From Manihot esculenta (lineage: Eukaryota > Streptophyta > Magnoliopsida > Malpighiales > Euphorbiaceae), in contig NC_035177.2 in assembly GCF_001659605.2 (NCBI RefSeq), positions 34,550,136 to 34,614,135 on the forward strand: a stretch of DNA of 64,000 bases, given 5' to 3'. Positions 43,739 through 55,133 of the stretch are shown one piece after another. A model generated the notes under the pieces. The model was given only the letters and a program-made list of their open reading frames with translations. It had not been told where the DNA came from and made no database searches. The position numbers and the translations under genes were made by a program. Numbering within the stretch: position 1 is the stretch's first letter; each line of letters begins with the position of its first letter.

Positions 43739-44370
43739 TACTAGTTCTTTCAGTAGCAAATGACTTCCTTTGTGTAGTGGTTCATGTTAGTGTTGTGTGA
43801 GTATTTATAGAGAAATACAAGTATAAATGAGCATGTTTCATACTAATTTCTAGTCAATTCATTAACAGATATTGTTCACATGTTTCATGGACATAATACA
43901 AAATAACTTAATTACCTTTTTTTTTTTATAAATAAAACCTTTATTTACTTTTAATTAATCTAGAAAAAACTTAATAAAGCTATTTTATACTATTTCATCT
44001 CATAATTTTTATTTTTTTTTTATTTTTTCGTACTAAATAAATTTTTCAATTTTTTAATTATATGCATATTTAATATAAAATGAATAAATTAAGTTTTATA
44101 AAATAATAAAATTATTAATAAGTGACAAATTATATTTGAGTATCATTGGAGTACGTTAAATGTATATATATAAAGTTATATTAAATATTAATTAACTTGT
44201 GCTTTGTATTTTTATTTGAAAAAATATAATTAATGGGAGATTGTATTGAAAAATAAAATTATAATACTTATTTTTTATTTTAATTATAATATAAAAATTA
44301 AAAGTGAACCATATTTTAAAGTAAATAAAAATAAAAAAATAAAAATTATAAAATAAAGGAAATAGTATAT
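43739..44370 (-). promoter_or_regulatory. Upstream region of MMP copy 1
   Basis: The TATA box CTATAAATA (reverse complement, 43802-43810) lies about 65-75 bases from the ATG. The proximal 100 bases closely match those of copy 2 (50650-50776). More distal AT-rich blocks match 47757-48220, so homology extends about 600 bp upstream. It ends in a zone of inverted similarity with 44519-44905. Confidence 0.7.
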
Positions 44371-44518
44371 TTATCGGTTTGTTTTTTCTTTTAACAGCAT
44401 TTCATGTTTCTACTGTCCTTTTAATATGTGTCAGACTGACCATGATGTCTTTCAAATGAGAATTCAAATTAACCATAAGTTCATATTTAATATACTTTCT
44501 TATATATCTGCATTTTAA

Positions 44519-44905
44519 TGGTACTTAAATATTTTTTAATTTAATATTATTAATAATGATTTTATTGTTTTAATAAAAATTAATGTACTTATTTTATATT
44601 AAATATGTATATAATTAGAAAGTTAATGAAAAGAATTTATTTTTCAACTGAAATAATTATTATTCTTTAATTCATATGAAAAAGTAAAAAGAATAAAAAA
44701 TTATAAAATGGAAGAATATAAAATAATTAAGTTTTTCTAGATTAATTAAAAGAAAATAAAGATTTTATTTATAAAAAAAGTAATTAAGTTATTTTATATT
44801 ATGTTCATGAAACATGTGAATAGTATTTCTATGTACCTACGTGAATGAATTGACTAGAACTTAGTAAGAAACATGATTGTGTATGCTTGTATTTGTCTAT
44901 ATATG
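44519..44905 (+). pseudogene. Third copy of the MMP upstream region, no coding part
   Basis: In + orientation this repeats the promoter of copies 1 and 2: an AATAAAGATTTTATTTATAA block, CATGAAACATGTGAA, GAATGAATTGACTAGAACTTAG, and a TATA-like CTATATATG at 44898-44906. Similarity stops abruptly there, before any MMP codon. It lies head-to-head with copy 1's upstream region and forms a large imperfect inverted repeat with it. Confidence 0.7.
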
Positions 44906-47756
44906 GTCAAATTTAAAATCAGAATTGGCTAAACGGCTGTGGTCCTTAAACTAGAATTGCAACAATTTTTTTAATCTCCTCCCTTCTTTAAATCATTATC
45001 AAAACCGGCTCCAAATTGATCAATTCAACCAACTGGCTCCGAACAATAATTGGTCTAGTTTATTTTTCTTTAATTAAAATAAATCTCCATTTTTAAATTT
45101 TTTTACTGTAGAAATTAAATAAATAATTTATTATAAATTTAAATTCTATAAATTTATATATTTTGATATATAAAATATTAATATTATTGTAATTTTAAAA
45201 CCTTTGATCCGTGACTAAGCCAAAATCAAAATTCAACTCAAACTATTTTAAAACATAACCATTAATTTAAATCCAAAGCAATTGGAACTAAAATTAATTT
45301 GAATTGTGAAGTATTGCCGACTAGTCCTTAACCAAAAGTTTTAATCAATCGCTTCACGTTAATTCATGACGATTTAAATTTCCGTTTTCAATTAAAAAAA
45401 AATTAGATAAAGAATCTAAACATTTTGATTAATTCATATTTATATCTAAAATTTTAAATTTTAAATGATAAAAATTAAATTTTTTTAATTTATTATAATT
45501 ATAATAAAAATAATTAAATTAAATTAAAAAATTAAATGATGAATTATAATATATTTCTAAAATTTTATATTATAAAACATGTAGTTCAAATTTTATATTA
45601 AAAGTAAATATATGTTATATTTATCGTATATAATAATAAATATATTATATATAATAAACATTTATAATATAAAATATTATATATTAAACTATGTTATTAA
45701 ATATTTATGTTCAATATTGTAAATTATGTATATATTTTTTATTTGTGAAAAATTTTACCTCAAATCAATAATTTGAAATAAAATAAAATATATAATATTT
45801 TATTTTATAAAATATTATTTTCTTTCTACTTTACATTTTTAATAATCTATAATATCTGGGAAGGAAGGAGAAATAATTGAACTTATATAAATGTCCACAT
45901 TTACATTTTGTAATTAAAATTTATCTTTTTATTTGATTGGTTATTTATTATTATTTAAATCTTAAATATAATCGTCTAAATAAATTTCCATTTAAATTTA
46001 AATTAGTTAAATAAATAAATTTCTATTTAAATTTAAATTGGTTAAAGAATTCTTTAAGTACTTAAATTATTTAATTAAAATTTTGTTATAAAAAATTTAC
46101 AATTTTTTTAAAAAATTCATCTCGAAATAAGCAATATTTTGACTTATGCGGATCATAATAAAGTTTATTGACAATATATTAATATAAAAAAATAATTAGC
46201 TTAATAAATAATACTAATAAAAAAATATGTGAAAAATTTTAAAATAATTTTTATAAATATATCACAAATTGTTAATTTAAGTTATAATAATAAGTAATAA
46301 AATTTTTAACTCATATAAAACTTTTCAAATTACATTTTTTACATATGTGAAATAAAATTATATTTAGAATGCAATATAATATATATAATTAAAATATAAT
46401 TATTCATATAAATTAAATTAGTAATTTTCTTAATAAAATGAGAATATAAATTATCTCAATATATATAAGTGGAAAGAAAAAATAATAGATTATCAATATA
46501 CATAGTAATTTTGTAGTATAAGAATAAAATTTTTATTTTATTTTATTTTATTTAAATTATAAATATTTAATTTTATGCTTAGCATCTAACTAGAGTTTCA
46601 TTTGCTATTATCATATACATAGAGAGAGTTTAAAATGGAATTATTACTAATATTATGAGCAACAAAACTCAATAATAAAAAAATTATTAATATTGTCAGA
46701 AATTTTAAAACTTTGTTAGTGTTAATGTCAATTTAATTAAATATTTTATTATTTAAAAATTTTATAAATTAATATGTTATATAGTTATATTGTAAATATT
46801 ATTTGTTCATACTTTAAAAAATTATGTACAATTTTAGTAATTTTAAATATTATAATGAAAATAGATTTATTATAAAAATATCATAAAAATTTTAAAAATA
46901 TATATTGATAATGTGTTATATTAATTTTCTTCTCAATTTTTCAGTAAAACAATTAATATATATATATTTTGTAAATATGCATCACGAGTAAAAACATAAT
47001 GTGCGTTTAAAAGAAAATTAGTATATGTAAAAATGAAAATAGAGATAAATAATATAATTAATAAAATAAAAGTATGTATTTTAAAAATTATTTTATTAGT
47101 TAAATAAAATTTTAAAAACTATGATATTATTTATTATTAATTTTTTAATATTTTAATTATAATTGTGATAAATGAAAAAAAATGAATTTATTATATATGA
47201 TTTGAAATTTTAAAAATAAATATGAATTGATGTAAATATTTATATTTTTTTAATAAAAAAAAAAAACCTACCATGATTCATACACGTTCCTCGATTTTCT
47301 TCTCGTACACAAATTGTCAGAAAATTTTCTGTTTTTTTTCCAAGATGCCTAATTTCTGAAGACAATGTTAAATTATTTTATTAATATTATGCAACAACAT
47401 TTCAAATTGAAACAATTATATTATATAGATCAATGAACTTTTAGTGAGTTATAAATGTCATTTTCAAAGCTACGAAATCTCACAGCTAGTATTGGATCAA
47501 GTAATCAAAATTTAAGGTTTTAATTGTAATTTTTCTTTTATTACTTTTGAAAATTTTATGGGCCCATCACCTCTTGGCTCTTTGGTAGATCCACCAATAT
47601 CTATATATATAATCCAAACAGACTATAACAAAGGAACCAATCAGCGTGGAGAGGAGAAAAACATCAAAGTCGCTATGATGCATTAAACGACAATAGAAAG
47701 GTAAAATGCATAATAAAGTTATTTGGTGCAAAAAACTTGATGAATATACAACTCTT
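44906..47756. other. AT-rich intergenic sequence, nothing identified
   Basis: Long, very AT-rich sequence with no frame above chance length. I saw no tRNA, paired terminal repeats or tandem array. It may be decayed transposon and intergenic sequence. Confidence 0.55.
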
Positions 47757-48220
47757 TATTTTATAATTTTTATTATTTTTTATTTTTTATTAATACTAAA
47801 ATATTATTTACTTTCAATTTTCACATTATAATTAAAATATAAATTAATTATTATAATTTTATTTTACTTTTCAACACAATTTTTCACTAATTATTTTTTT
47901 TCAAAATGAGAATAAAAACCAGAAATTAGTATTTAATTTAGCTTCATATATATTTCTATTTCACGCACGTCAATAGTACTCAAATAAATTTCACTTATTA
48001 GTGATTTTATTATTTTAATAAAATTTAACATACTCATTTTATATTAAATATGTGTATAATTGAAAAATTAATAAAAAAAATTATTTTCTAACTAAAATAA
48101 CTATCATTCTCTAATTTGTATGAGATAAAAGAAAGAATTGATAAATTGTGAGATACATAAGTATAAAATAACTTTGTTAAGTATTTTCTAAATTATTTAA
48201 AAGTAACCTTATAGGAATTT
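47757..48220 (+). promoter_or_regulatory. Distal upstream region of MMP copy 2
   Basis: Several blocks match the far upstream region of copy 1 in reverse complement (44000-44370). Examples are ATTTTATATTAAATATGTGTATAATTG and the CTTTATTTTATAATTTTTATT run, described here only in part. It is separated from the proximal promoter at 50606 by a transposon-like insertion. Confidence 0.6.
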
Positions 48221-50605
48221 CACAAAATGTAAATAAAAATAAAAAATAATACAAATTTGTTTGTAAGTGTAACAGTTTTACAAATGGATGCTGGAAAAAT
48301 ATTTTCTTTTGAAACTGATTTTACATTCATTTATAAATATATTTATATTCATTTAATTTCATAAATAGATTAATGTCGGTTTGTAAATCTATTGTATTTA
48401 TTTAATTTTATAAACGAATTATATGTCTTTTATAAATTCATTTATATTCGTATAACTTTACAAATAAATTACACGTTTATTTATATCCATTTAAATTTTT
48501 AAATAAATTATACGTTTATGTTTATTTATATATTATTTATATAGAATAATTAATTTTCAACTTTACGGCAGATTTGAATCGGATCTAACTTTTGTTGTAA
48601 ACGTCCGATGAAAATTCACGATAGCTTTTCGGAAAGAAAATTTCGATATGCACAACTTTCAAAAGTGCAACGAGGATCACAGACTTAATCACAAAATTCG
48701 ATATGGAAATTCCATTGTTTAGGGGTCAATTTTATATTTTAATTATTTTTTTAGATATTTTTATAATTTTATATATTAAAATTTTTTTTTCTATTATAAA
48801 TAGTATATCTTAACTATTAGAAACTCACTTTTCAAATTTTGAAGAATTTCAATAAGATTTTTCGTATTTTAACCTATCTTTTCTCTTATATCGTCTTAAC
48901 CAAACAATATTGGTTAAAACTCCTAACAGAGTCTAAATACTCCTTTATCATACCATTTAATTTTCTAAATGAATTATTCATCTATTTGTAATATATCATT
49001 TAATTTTAAAAACGGATTACATATTTATTTAGAAATCATTTGATTTTACAAATAAGTTACCTATCCATTTATATTTAGTTAATTTTACAAAGAGATTACA
49101 TATTTGTCAATAAGTCTGTTTGTGTCCATTTAAATTTACAAATGGATTACACATTCTTTTGAAAAATTATCTATATCAATCTAATTTTATAAATATATTA
49201 TACATTTGTTTGCAAGTCCATTTGTATCCATTTAATTTTACAAATAGATTATACGTCTATTTGTGAATCTATTTGTCTACATTTAATTTTATAAACAGAT
49301 TACACCTTTATTTGCGAGTCCATTTGTATTCATTTAATTTTATAAACGGATTATACATCCGTTTGAGAAGTCATCTATATTCATTTAATTTTTCAAACAG
49401 ATTACATGTCTATTTATAAATCTATTTGTATTTATTTAATTTTACAAATGAATTACATATTCATTTTTGAATTCATTTGTGTCAATTTAAATTTACAAAG
49501 GGATTATACATCCGTTTCAAAAGTTGTCTGTGTCTCTGTTTAATTTTATAAATGAATTACATGTCTGTTTATAAATCTAATTGTATCAAATTAATTTTAT
49601 AAATAAATTACATATCTTTGTATCCATTTAATTTTATAAATAGATTACACATTTGTTTGTGAATCCACTTGTGTTTATTTAATTTTTCAAATGGATTACA
49701 CATAAATCTGTATTCATTTAATTTTACGAATAGATTTTATATTCATTTACAAATCTATATGTGTTATTTAATTTTACAAATAAATTATCTATTCATTTGT
49801 TAATCTGTTTATATTCATTTAATTAAATCCACATCGATAAATTATAAGGGATGGGAGTCCACTTTTCCTATAAAAGGGAAGGCTCCTCCTCCCATCAAGA
49901 TTAGTACATGATCTTTATCATGTTATAGAACCCTTATATGGGGTTATGAGAAAGTTTAAATATTTTAATTTTCAAATATTTTTATATTATTTCATTTTTA
50001 AATTATTTTTAACCTCTAGCTAATAAATGACTTTGAATACGAGCTCTCTACAAGTCTAGTTTGAATCAAACTCGAGTTCATTAAATATTTCATAATTGAG
50101 TTTGAGCTTATAAATTTCTTTTAATAAACAAGTTTGAACTTTGAAAATATTGGCTCGATTCGATTACACTCCTAGTCATTTGAATCACAAATAGAGTTAT
50201 AAATAGATTAACCATTTGCATTATTAATGGATTTATAAACGGATTTATAATCAGATTAGCCATCTATATCACAAATGTATTTACAAACAAATTAATAGTT
50301 TGCATTACAAGCGGATTTACAAATAGATTATTTGTATGTATGTGCAATTACATCTGTAAATAAGAGAGTATATGCAAACGAAAAATACAAACAGATAGCA
50401 AATTTATTTGTATCACAAACAGATATCTCGTTTGTGGATCCGTTTGTAATATAAATGGATTACGTTTCATTTGAAAAAAATTACAAATAAGATTTATATA
50501 AACATAAAAAGATCAGTTTGTGATTCGTTTGTAAATCAAATTATAAACATAATTTCATCATTTACAAATGGATAAATCTGTTTGTAAATATAATTTTTTT
50601 TAGTG
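48221..50605. mobile_element. CACTA-like insertion built largely from 51-bp repeats
   Basis: The ends CACAAAATG and, in reverse complement, CACTAAAAAAAA resemble CACTA termini. The insertion interrupts the MMP copy 2 promoter, as shown by comparison with copy 1. The word CATTTAATTTTACAAA and variants recur at a step of about 51 bp from 48953 to about 49790 (for example 49229, 49280, 49331, 49382, 49433, 49484), with a few more at 48350-48500. A second block of TTTGTAAATC-like words lies at 50190-50595. A unique segment (49830-50190) separates them. No transposase is seen, and no 3-bp duplication could be confirmed. Confidence 0.55.
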
Positions 50606-50776
50606 AAATAAAGTTTTTATTTATGTCCATAAAACACGTATATTAGCTTGAAATATCTTTATGTACCCATGTGAATGAATTGACAAGAACTTAGCAGAGA
50701 CATGCTTATGTATACTTGTATTTGTCTATAAATACCCACACATTACTAATATGAACCACTACACAAAGAAAGCTAT
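50606..50776 (+). promoter_or_regulatory. Proximal promoter of MMP copy 2
   Basis: The TATA box CTATAAATA is at 50726-50734. AATGAACCACTACACAAAG-like leader sequence follows, nearly the same as in copy 1. The insertion described above lies only about 120 bases upstream of the TATA box. Confidence 0.7.
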
Positions 50777-51100
50777 TTGCTACTAAAAGTGCTAGCAATA
50801 GCTCCAAAATTCTCCTATTTTTCAACTACCTTTCTCTGGTTACTCTTTTCAATCCAGCTCCTTTTAGCACAGTCTAAAACTCACAAATTTGAAGGTCATC
50901 ATCAGGGAAACACTCTCAAATTCCTTCAAAGCCTAAAGGAAGTCCAAAAGGGGCAAAATGTTGTTGGCTAATGAGGTCAAAAAATACCTCAAAAGATTTG
51001 GATACTACCCAAGTGGTGATACTAATAATTTAACTGATGATTTTGATGAGAGTTTAGAGTTTGTGCTTAAGACTTATAAAAAATTTTATTAAATAATGAG
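50777..51100 (+). pseudogene. Matrix metalloproteinase pseudogene, copy 2 (5' fragment)
   Basis: Aligned with copy 1, this contains the signal peptide (hydrophobic Leu/Phe run) and part of the propeptide. The start codon ATG is ATA here (50798-50800). A 2-base deletion after the Asn-Val-Val-Gly codons (near 50968) shifts the frame and gives an early stop. Sequence similarity ends near 51097, before the cysteine switch, where retroelement sequence takes over. Signal peptide and propeptide codons resemble copy 1 closely, so both come from one duplication. Confidence 0.85.
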
Positions 51101-51835
51101 CAGATGCTTCAATACATAAAAAGGTTACAGGCCACTATTGAGCAATATAAAACTTGGGAGGAGACCTCCTTCATGGCTCCTAGGATAATGGAGGAAGCTT
51201 CAAATGACACTTCAAGGAGAAGGCAAAGCTGGAGGAAGAGGAGTCGTCAGACGAAGCTCCAAAAGATGTCGACTGAAAACTGGTACGGGCTGTACAAAGG
51301 TAGGAGCAGGAGGAGGATTATGGATTGGACAATGGCTCGCCCCTATTAGAAGAGATCTTGGCAGAGACATTCCCCACTAAGTCAAACTGTCAAGCTTGGA
51401 TAAATACAACGGAACAACAGATCCCAGAATTCAACTAGCGATCTTTAAGACGATAATGCAGCTTCAAGATGTCAACAATTTCTTCTGGTGCTGAGTGTTT
51501 CCTTCAATAATCACAGGTTTGGATAAAAAATGGTACTAATATCTTAGTCCAAATTCAATTCAGAACTTTACTCAATTCACTATATTATTTAAATCTAGGT
51601 TTATTACTTGTATACATCCTAAAAAGCTCTCCTCTGACTTGCGGAAGATCTGTGAAGGAGAGGGCAAGTCTTTAAGGAGGTTTATCTCACGATTTAATGT
51701 AGAAGTAATACAGGTAGAGGAATTAAATAATGAAATAGCATGTGAAGTATCAAAGAAAGGAACACATAACATCAAGATTATGGATTCTCTAATCAAGAAC
51801 CTAGCCGCTACGTACCAACAATAAATATATAAAGC
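51101..51835 (+). pseudogene. Tat-lineage gag remnant
   Basis: Pieces in different frames resemble a Tat-type gag: a Gln-rich N-terminal segment (about 51110-51180), a segment with Leu-Leu-Glu-Glu-Ile-Leu (about 51340), then a capsid stretch to 51824. The last includes Gly-Glu-Gly-Lys-Ser-Leu and an Arg-Phe-Asn motif (51639-51824). Frameshifts and stops break it. No LTR for it is visible in the window. It abuts the truncated MMP copy 2. Confidence 0.65.
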
Positions 51836-51939
51836 CCATAAGTATATGAAACTGGATGATGAAGTCCAAGCATTGAAAGAGAACAAAAGAATGAGTCAAA
51901 AGCAAAACCAAAAGTTAGAGAGGTGAGGATATGTGGAGA

Positions 51940-52495
51940 TAAGAAAAAGGCTACAAGGAGGGTATCCGCCAGGCCCATAATCCGAGTGTTAGTCTTGCTA
52001 AACAAGACATTTTATGCTAGACCATAAGGCAAGTATCTGCCAGGCCACACAAACAAGTATTGGCCCAGTTTCACAAAAAGTAACTAAGGCATTTTATGCC
52101 AGGTCATAAGGCGAGTATTCACTAGGCCATAATCCGAGTGTAGTCCCACTAAATAATGTATTTTATGCCAAGTCACAAGGCGGGTATTCACTAGACCATA
52201 ATTCGGGTGTTAGTGTCGCTAAACAAGTCATTTTATGTCAGGCCACAAGGCAAGTATCCACTAGGCCATAATCCAGGTGTTACTCCCGCTAAGTAAGGCA
52301 TTTTATGTAAATCTATAAGGCAGATATTCGCTAGGCCATAATTTGAGTATTAGTCTCGCTAAACAATGCATTTTATGCTAGGCCACAAGGCGGATATCTG
52401 TTAGGCGAATCTTCAGGTGTTAGTCCCGCTAAATAAGGTATTTTATGCAAAGGCCACAAGATGAGTATCTGCTAGACCCATAATTCGGATGTTAG
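51940..52495 (+). repeat. 70-bp tandem array, left part
   Basis: CATTTTATG or a close variant recurs at 52090, 52159, 52229, 52299, 52369 and 52439, an exact or near 70-bp step; an earlier unit at 52008 is irregular. The unit also holds CACAAGGCGAGTATC, GGCCATAAT and GTGTTAGTCCCGCTAA. It is interrupted at GTTAG by element H and resumes at 57163. It is unrelated in sequence to the 71-bp array of element D. Confidence 0.92.
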
Positions 52496-53557
52496 TGTAA
52501 CAACCCCAAAAAGGACCGTCACCGGCGCTAGGATTCAGGTCGGCTTAAGGCCGCCAGAACCCGTAGCAAGTCTGCTATACTCTCTGTGTACCTGTAACAC
52601 TCATACATGATCATACATTTTATGTGAAAATAAAACTCTCACCTCTGGCTATCTGAACTGACTGACTCTGCAGGCTCTGAAAACTCTGGAGCAGTACTCA
52701 CTGCTGCTCTCTCTGGTTCCTCTGCTCTGTGCCTACACAGATAGACTCAAATGAGGGACCAAACATACTCGGACATACCGCTAAACATCTCCCCTTAAAA
52801 CCCCTTAAAACACCTTAGACCAAACATAGAAAACATGCAAAGGAAGGCTGGACAGGGCACTTTCGGGGGCACCTTCGGCGGCCGAATGTCCCTTCCAGAG
52901 ACGAAAGTCAGGCATGTTCGGCGGCCTAACTTGGACTTTCGGGGGCCGAACCTGAGTTCATCCAGAACTCAGTTTCGTGCACAAGGACGCCTGCCAATCC
53001 CTCCATCACCTGCTCAGACCTCAACATATGCATTTAACCCTTCTAAAACATGCATAAACACTTCAATAAGCATAAAGGAGCTTCAAATAAATTAAACTCC
53101 AACAAACAACACACAACAACCATACACAAAGCATAGGATCCATACACCCTAATATGGACAACTTATGCATACTCAAGCACAACTCCCCTTTCCCATCATC
53201 AAACTCATTTAATCTTCACAAGTTCTCAAACTCCACAACTTCTCAAAACTAGTTAAAACTCACCATAAACTTATTTTTCTTTGAAAGATTTGATTAGAAA
53301 CTCAAGAAAATCACCAAGGGGAAACATGTGCTTGTTCCTGACCCAAAGGAGAGCTTAAGCACCTCCATAGTCGGTCATATCCACTTAAAAAAAGTGAACC
53401 ACCGCTTCACGTTCGGTGGCCAAAGCTACATGTAACACCTCATCACGTTCGGGGGCCGAACATTGAGTTTAGGGGGCCGAACATGAGCTACTTTAGGCGG
53501 CCGAACTTACACTTTAGGGGGCCGAAAGTGGCAAAACTTTCCTTAGCCTTGTTTCTT
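52496..53557 (-). repeat. 3' LTR of element H, doubly deleted
   Basis: It begins TGTAACAACCCC like the right LTR. At about 52639 it jumps over about 3.5 kb-equivalent LTR coordinates 55277-56095 of the right copy (over 800 bp missing), with only CT shared at the junction. It stops at GTTTCTT (53557), about 145 bp short of the full end, and joins gag codons directly. Confidence 0.9.
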
Positions 53558-54905
53558 ATGGTACAAAGGTCATCTGCGGACAATCTCGAGCAATATGCCC
53601 TTCCTGTCCACATCGAAAACAAGCTGTAGATCCCAACCGACAAACTCCTCCATGTGGTTTTCCGCATCGTCTGCAGACTGGAGCTGTGCCAGAGCTTGAG
53701 CCACTACCTATTCCCAGACCTGACTTGACTTTATTCCAGAACCCTTTCCTTGTTCCTCTCGCTCTATCCCATCTTTTACTGCCTGTAGAACCTGAACTGG
53801 GGGCCTTAGAACCCGAAGCCTGTGCCTTTGACTGTTTCTGAATATTGGCACTAGCTTCCATTTTCCTGGCTGCATCTATAATAGAGTGAAAACTCTCCTT
53901 TTCTGCTGGAAGGATCAAAGAAGAATACCTGGGATGAAGTCTCATGGTATATCTCCTTGCCTTCTTCTGATCAGTATCATAGGCTTGACCCACGTACTGA
54001 AGCAGATCCAGAAACTTATCTGTAAATTCATCCACAGTCATCTCATCTGTTTGTCTCAACTGTTCAAACTCAATTATCTTCATCTCCCTCGAACTATCAG
54101 GAAAAGCCCACCCTGCAAACTCATTAGCGAACTCTCCCCATGACATGCTGTCCATTCTAGGCTCCACATAATTCTTAAACCATTCTCTGGCTTTCCTGCA
54201 TTTTATTGTGAAACCTGCCATCTCAATGGCTCTCCTATCATCTGCTCCCAATTCACTGGTGATCATCCTAACTGCTCTGAGGTAATCAAATGGATCATCT
54301 CCCGTATTGTATTTAGGAGCATCCAATTTCAAATACTCCGTCATTTGAACTTTACCTCCAGATGAGCTAGGTTCATGTCTATCAACAACAGGGGCTACTG
54401 GTTCTGGTGGTAGTACTGGTTCATTTGGTTCATTTGGCTCTAGGTGTGCTGCACTTGGATGTATAGGGGAAGATGGATACCTCGGATATGGGGGATAGTA
54501 GTGAGGATATGGCATATATGGCATGTATGTAGGATATGGGTCAAAATGAGAGTATTCCGACATACCCTCCATCGGATACTCTGGCTCCTGAAACAAGGAT
54601 GGATAGCCATAACCTGAGGCCTGAACACCTCCCAAAGATTCTCCCATACCTTCCTCAAAACTGCCTATACCCATGCTATCATCTCTAGACTGATCAATCT
54701 CCATAGCTTCCCTTCTCTCCTCTGATCTTCCTCCCCTCACTGTTCCTCTTCTGCTCTCGTCTACAGACCTTCTAGGGTCTATCGACGTACCTTCCCTGCT
54801 AGATCTCTGAGACCTTGCCCTTGGCAATGCAGGAGGACGAGCAGCTGGTCTCTCACTCTCTGGTGGGACTCCAGTCAATCGAGCTGATCGACGAGTTCCT
54901 CGCAT
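53556..54905 (-). CDS. gag protein of element H
   Basis: The frame is open from a Met codon at 54905 (Met-Arg-Gly-Thr-Arg-Arg) with a conserved splice-acceptor-like TGTGTTTCCAG just upstream. It runs 449 codons: basic N-terminus, Tyr/Pro-rich linker (54420-54620), gag core (about 53870-54340) and one CCHC zinc knuckle at the C-terminus (about 53577-53620). A TAA made at the deletion junction with the LTR ends it, so it is a gag-only protein. It could in principle make capsid without enzymes. The frame extends upstream to 54986, but the conserved start is preferred. Confidence 0.88.
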   Translation of the reverse strand: MRGTRRSARLTGVPPESERPAARPPALPRARSQRSSREGTSIDPRRSVDESRRGTVRGGRSEERREAMEIDQSRDDSMGIGSFEEGMGESLGGVQASGYGYPSLFQEPEYPMEGMSEYSHFDPYPTYMPYMPYPHYYPPYPRYPSSPIHPSAAHLEPNEPNEPVLPPEPVAPVVDRHEPSSSGGKVQMTEYLKLDAPKYNTGDDPFDYLRAVRMITSELGADDRRAIEMAGFTIKCRKAREWFKNYVEPRMDSMSWGEFANEFAGWAFPDSSREMKIIEFEQLRQTDEMTVDEFTDKFLDLLQYVGQAYDTDQKKARRYTMRLHPRYSSLILPAEKESFHSIIDAARKMEASANIQKQSKAQASGSKAPSSGSTGSKRWDRARGTRKGFWNKVKSGLGIGSGSSSGTAPVCRRCGKPHGGVCRLGSTACFRCGQEGHIARDCPQMTFVP

Positions 54906-55118
54906 CTTTACTCTGGAAACACAACATATAACATACCACTTTAGCACATAACTATCACATATCACATAACAATCATACACATACAATACTCATGGCATAT
55001 CATAGCAGATAGGACTCAAGACCCTATCCTAGTGGACATGAGTTCCTATTGTGCTTGACCACTTCTAACCTGTCTGAGCCCAACACTGTCTCTATAGGTC
55101 CGATCATGTGAACCTAGG

Positions 55119-55130
55119 GCTCTGATACCA
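55119..55130 (-). other. Primer binding site of element H
   Basis: On the minus strand the sequence is TGGTATCAGAGC, three bases from the 5' LTR, a perfect match to the usual tRNA-iMet primer site. Confidence 0.92.
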
Positions 55131-55133
55131 ATC

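Noticed and set aside
44906..47756. Search for genes or RNA genes in this AT-rich stretch
   Set aside because: Only low-complexity sequence and chance short frames were seen; no feature can be supported.
51940..52495. Possible CRISPR-like array (regular 70-bp step)
   Set aside because: Whole units are repeated with no constant-repeat/variable-spacer split, and the genome is a plant; it is a tandem repeat.
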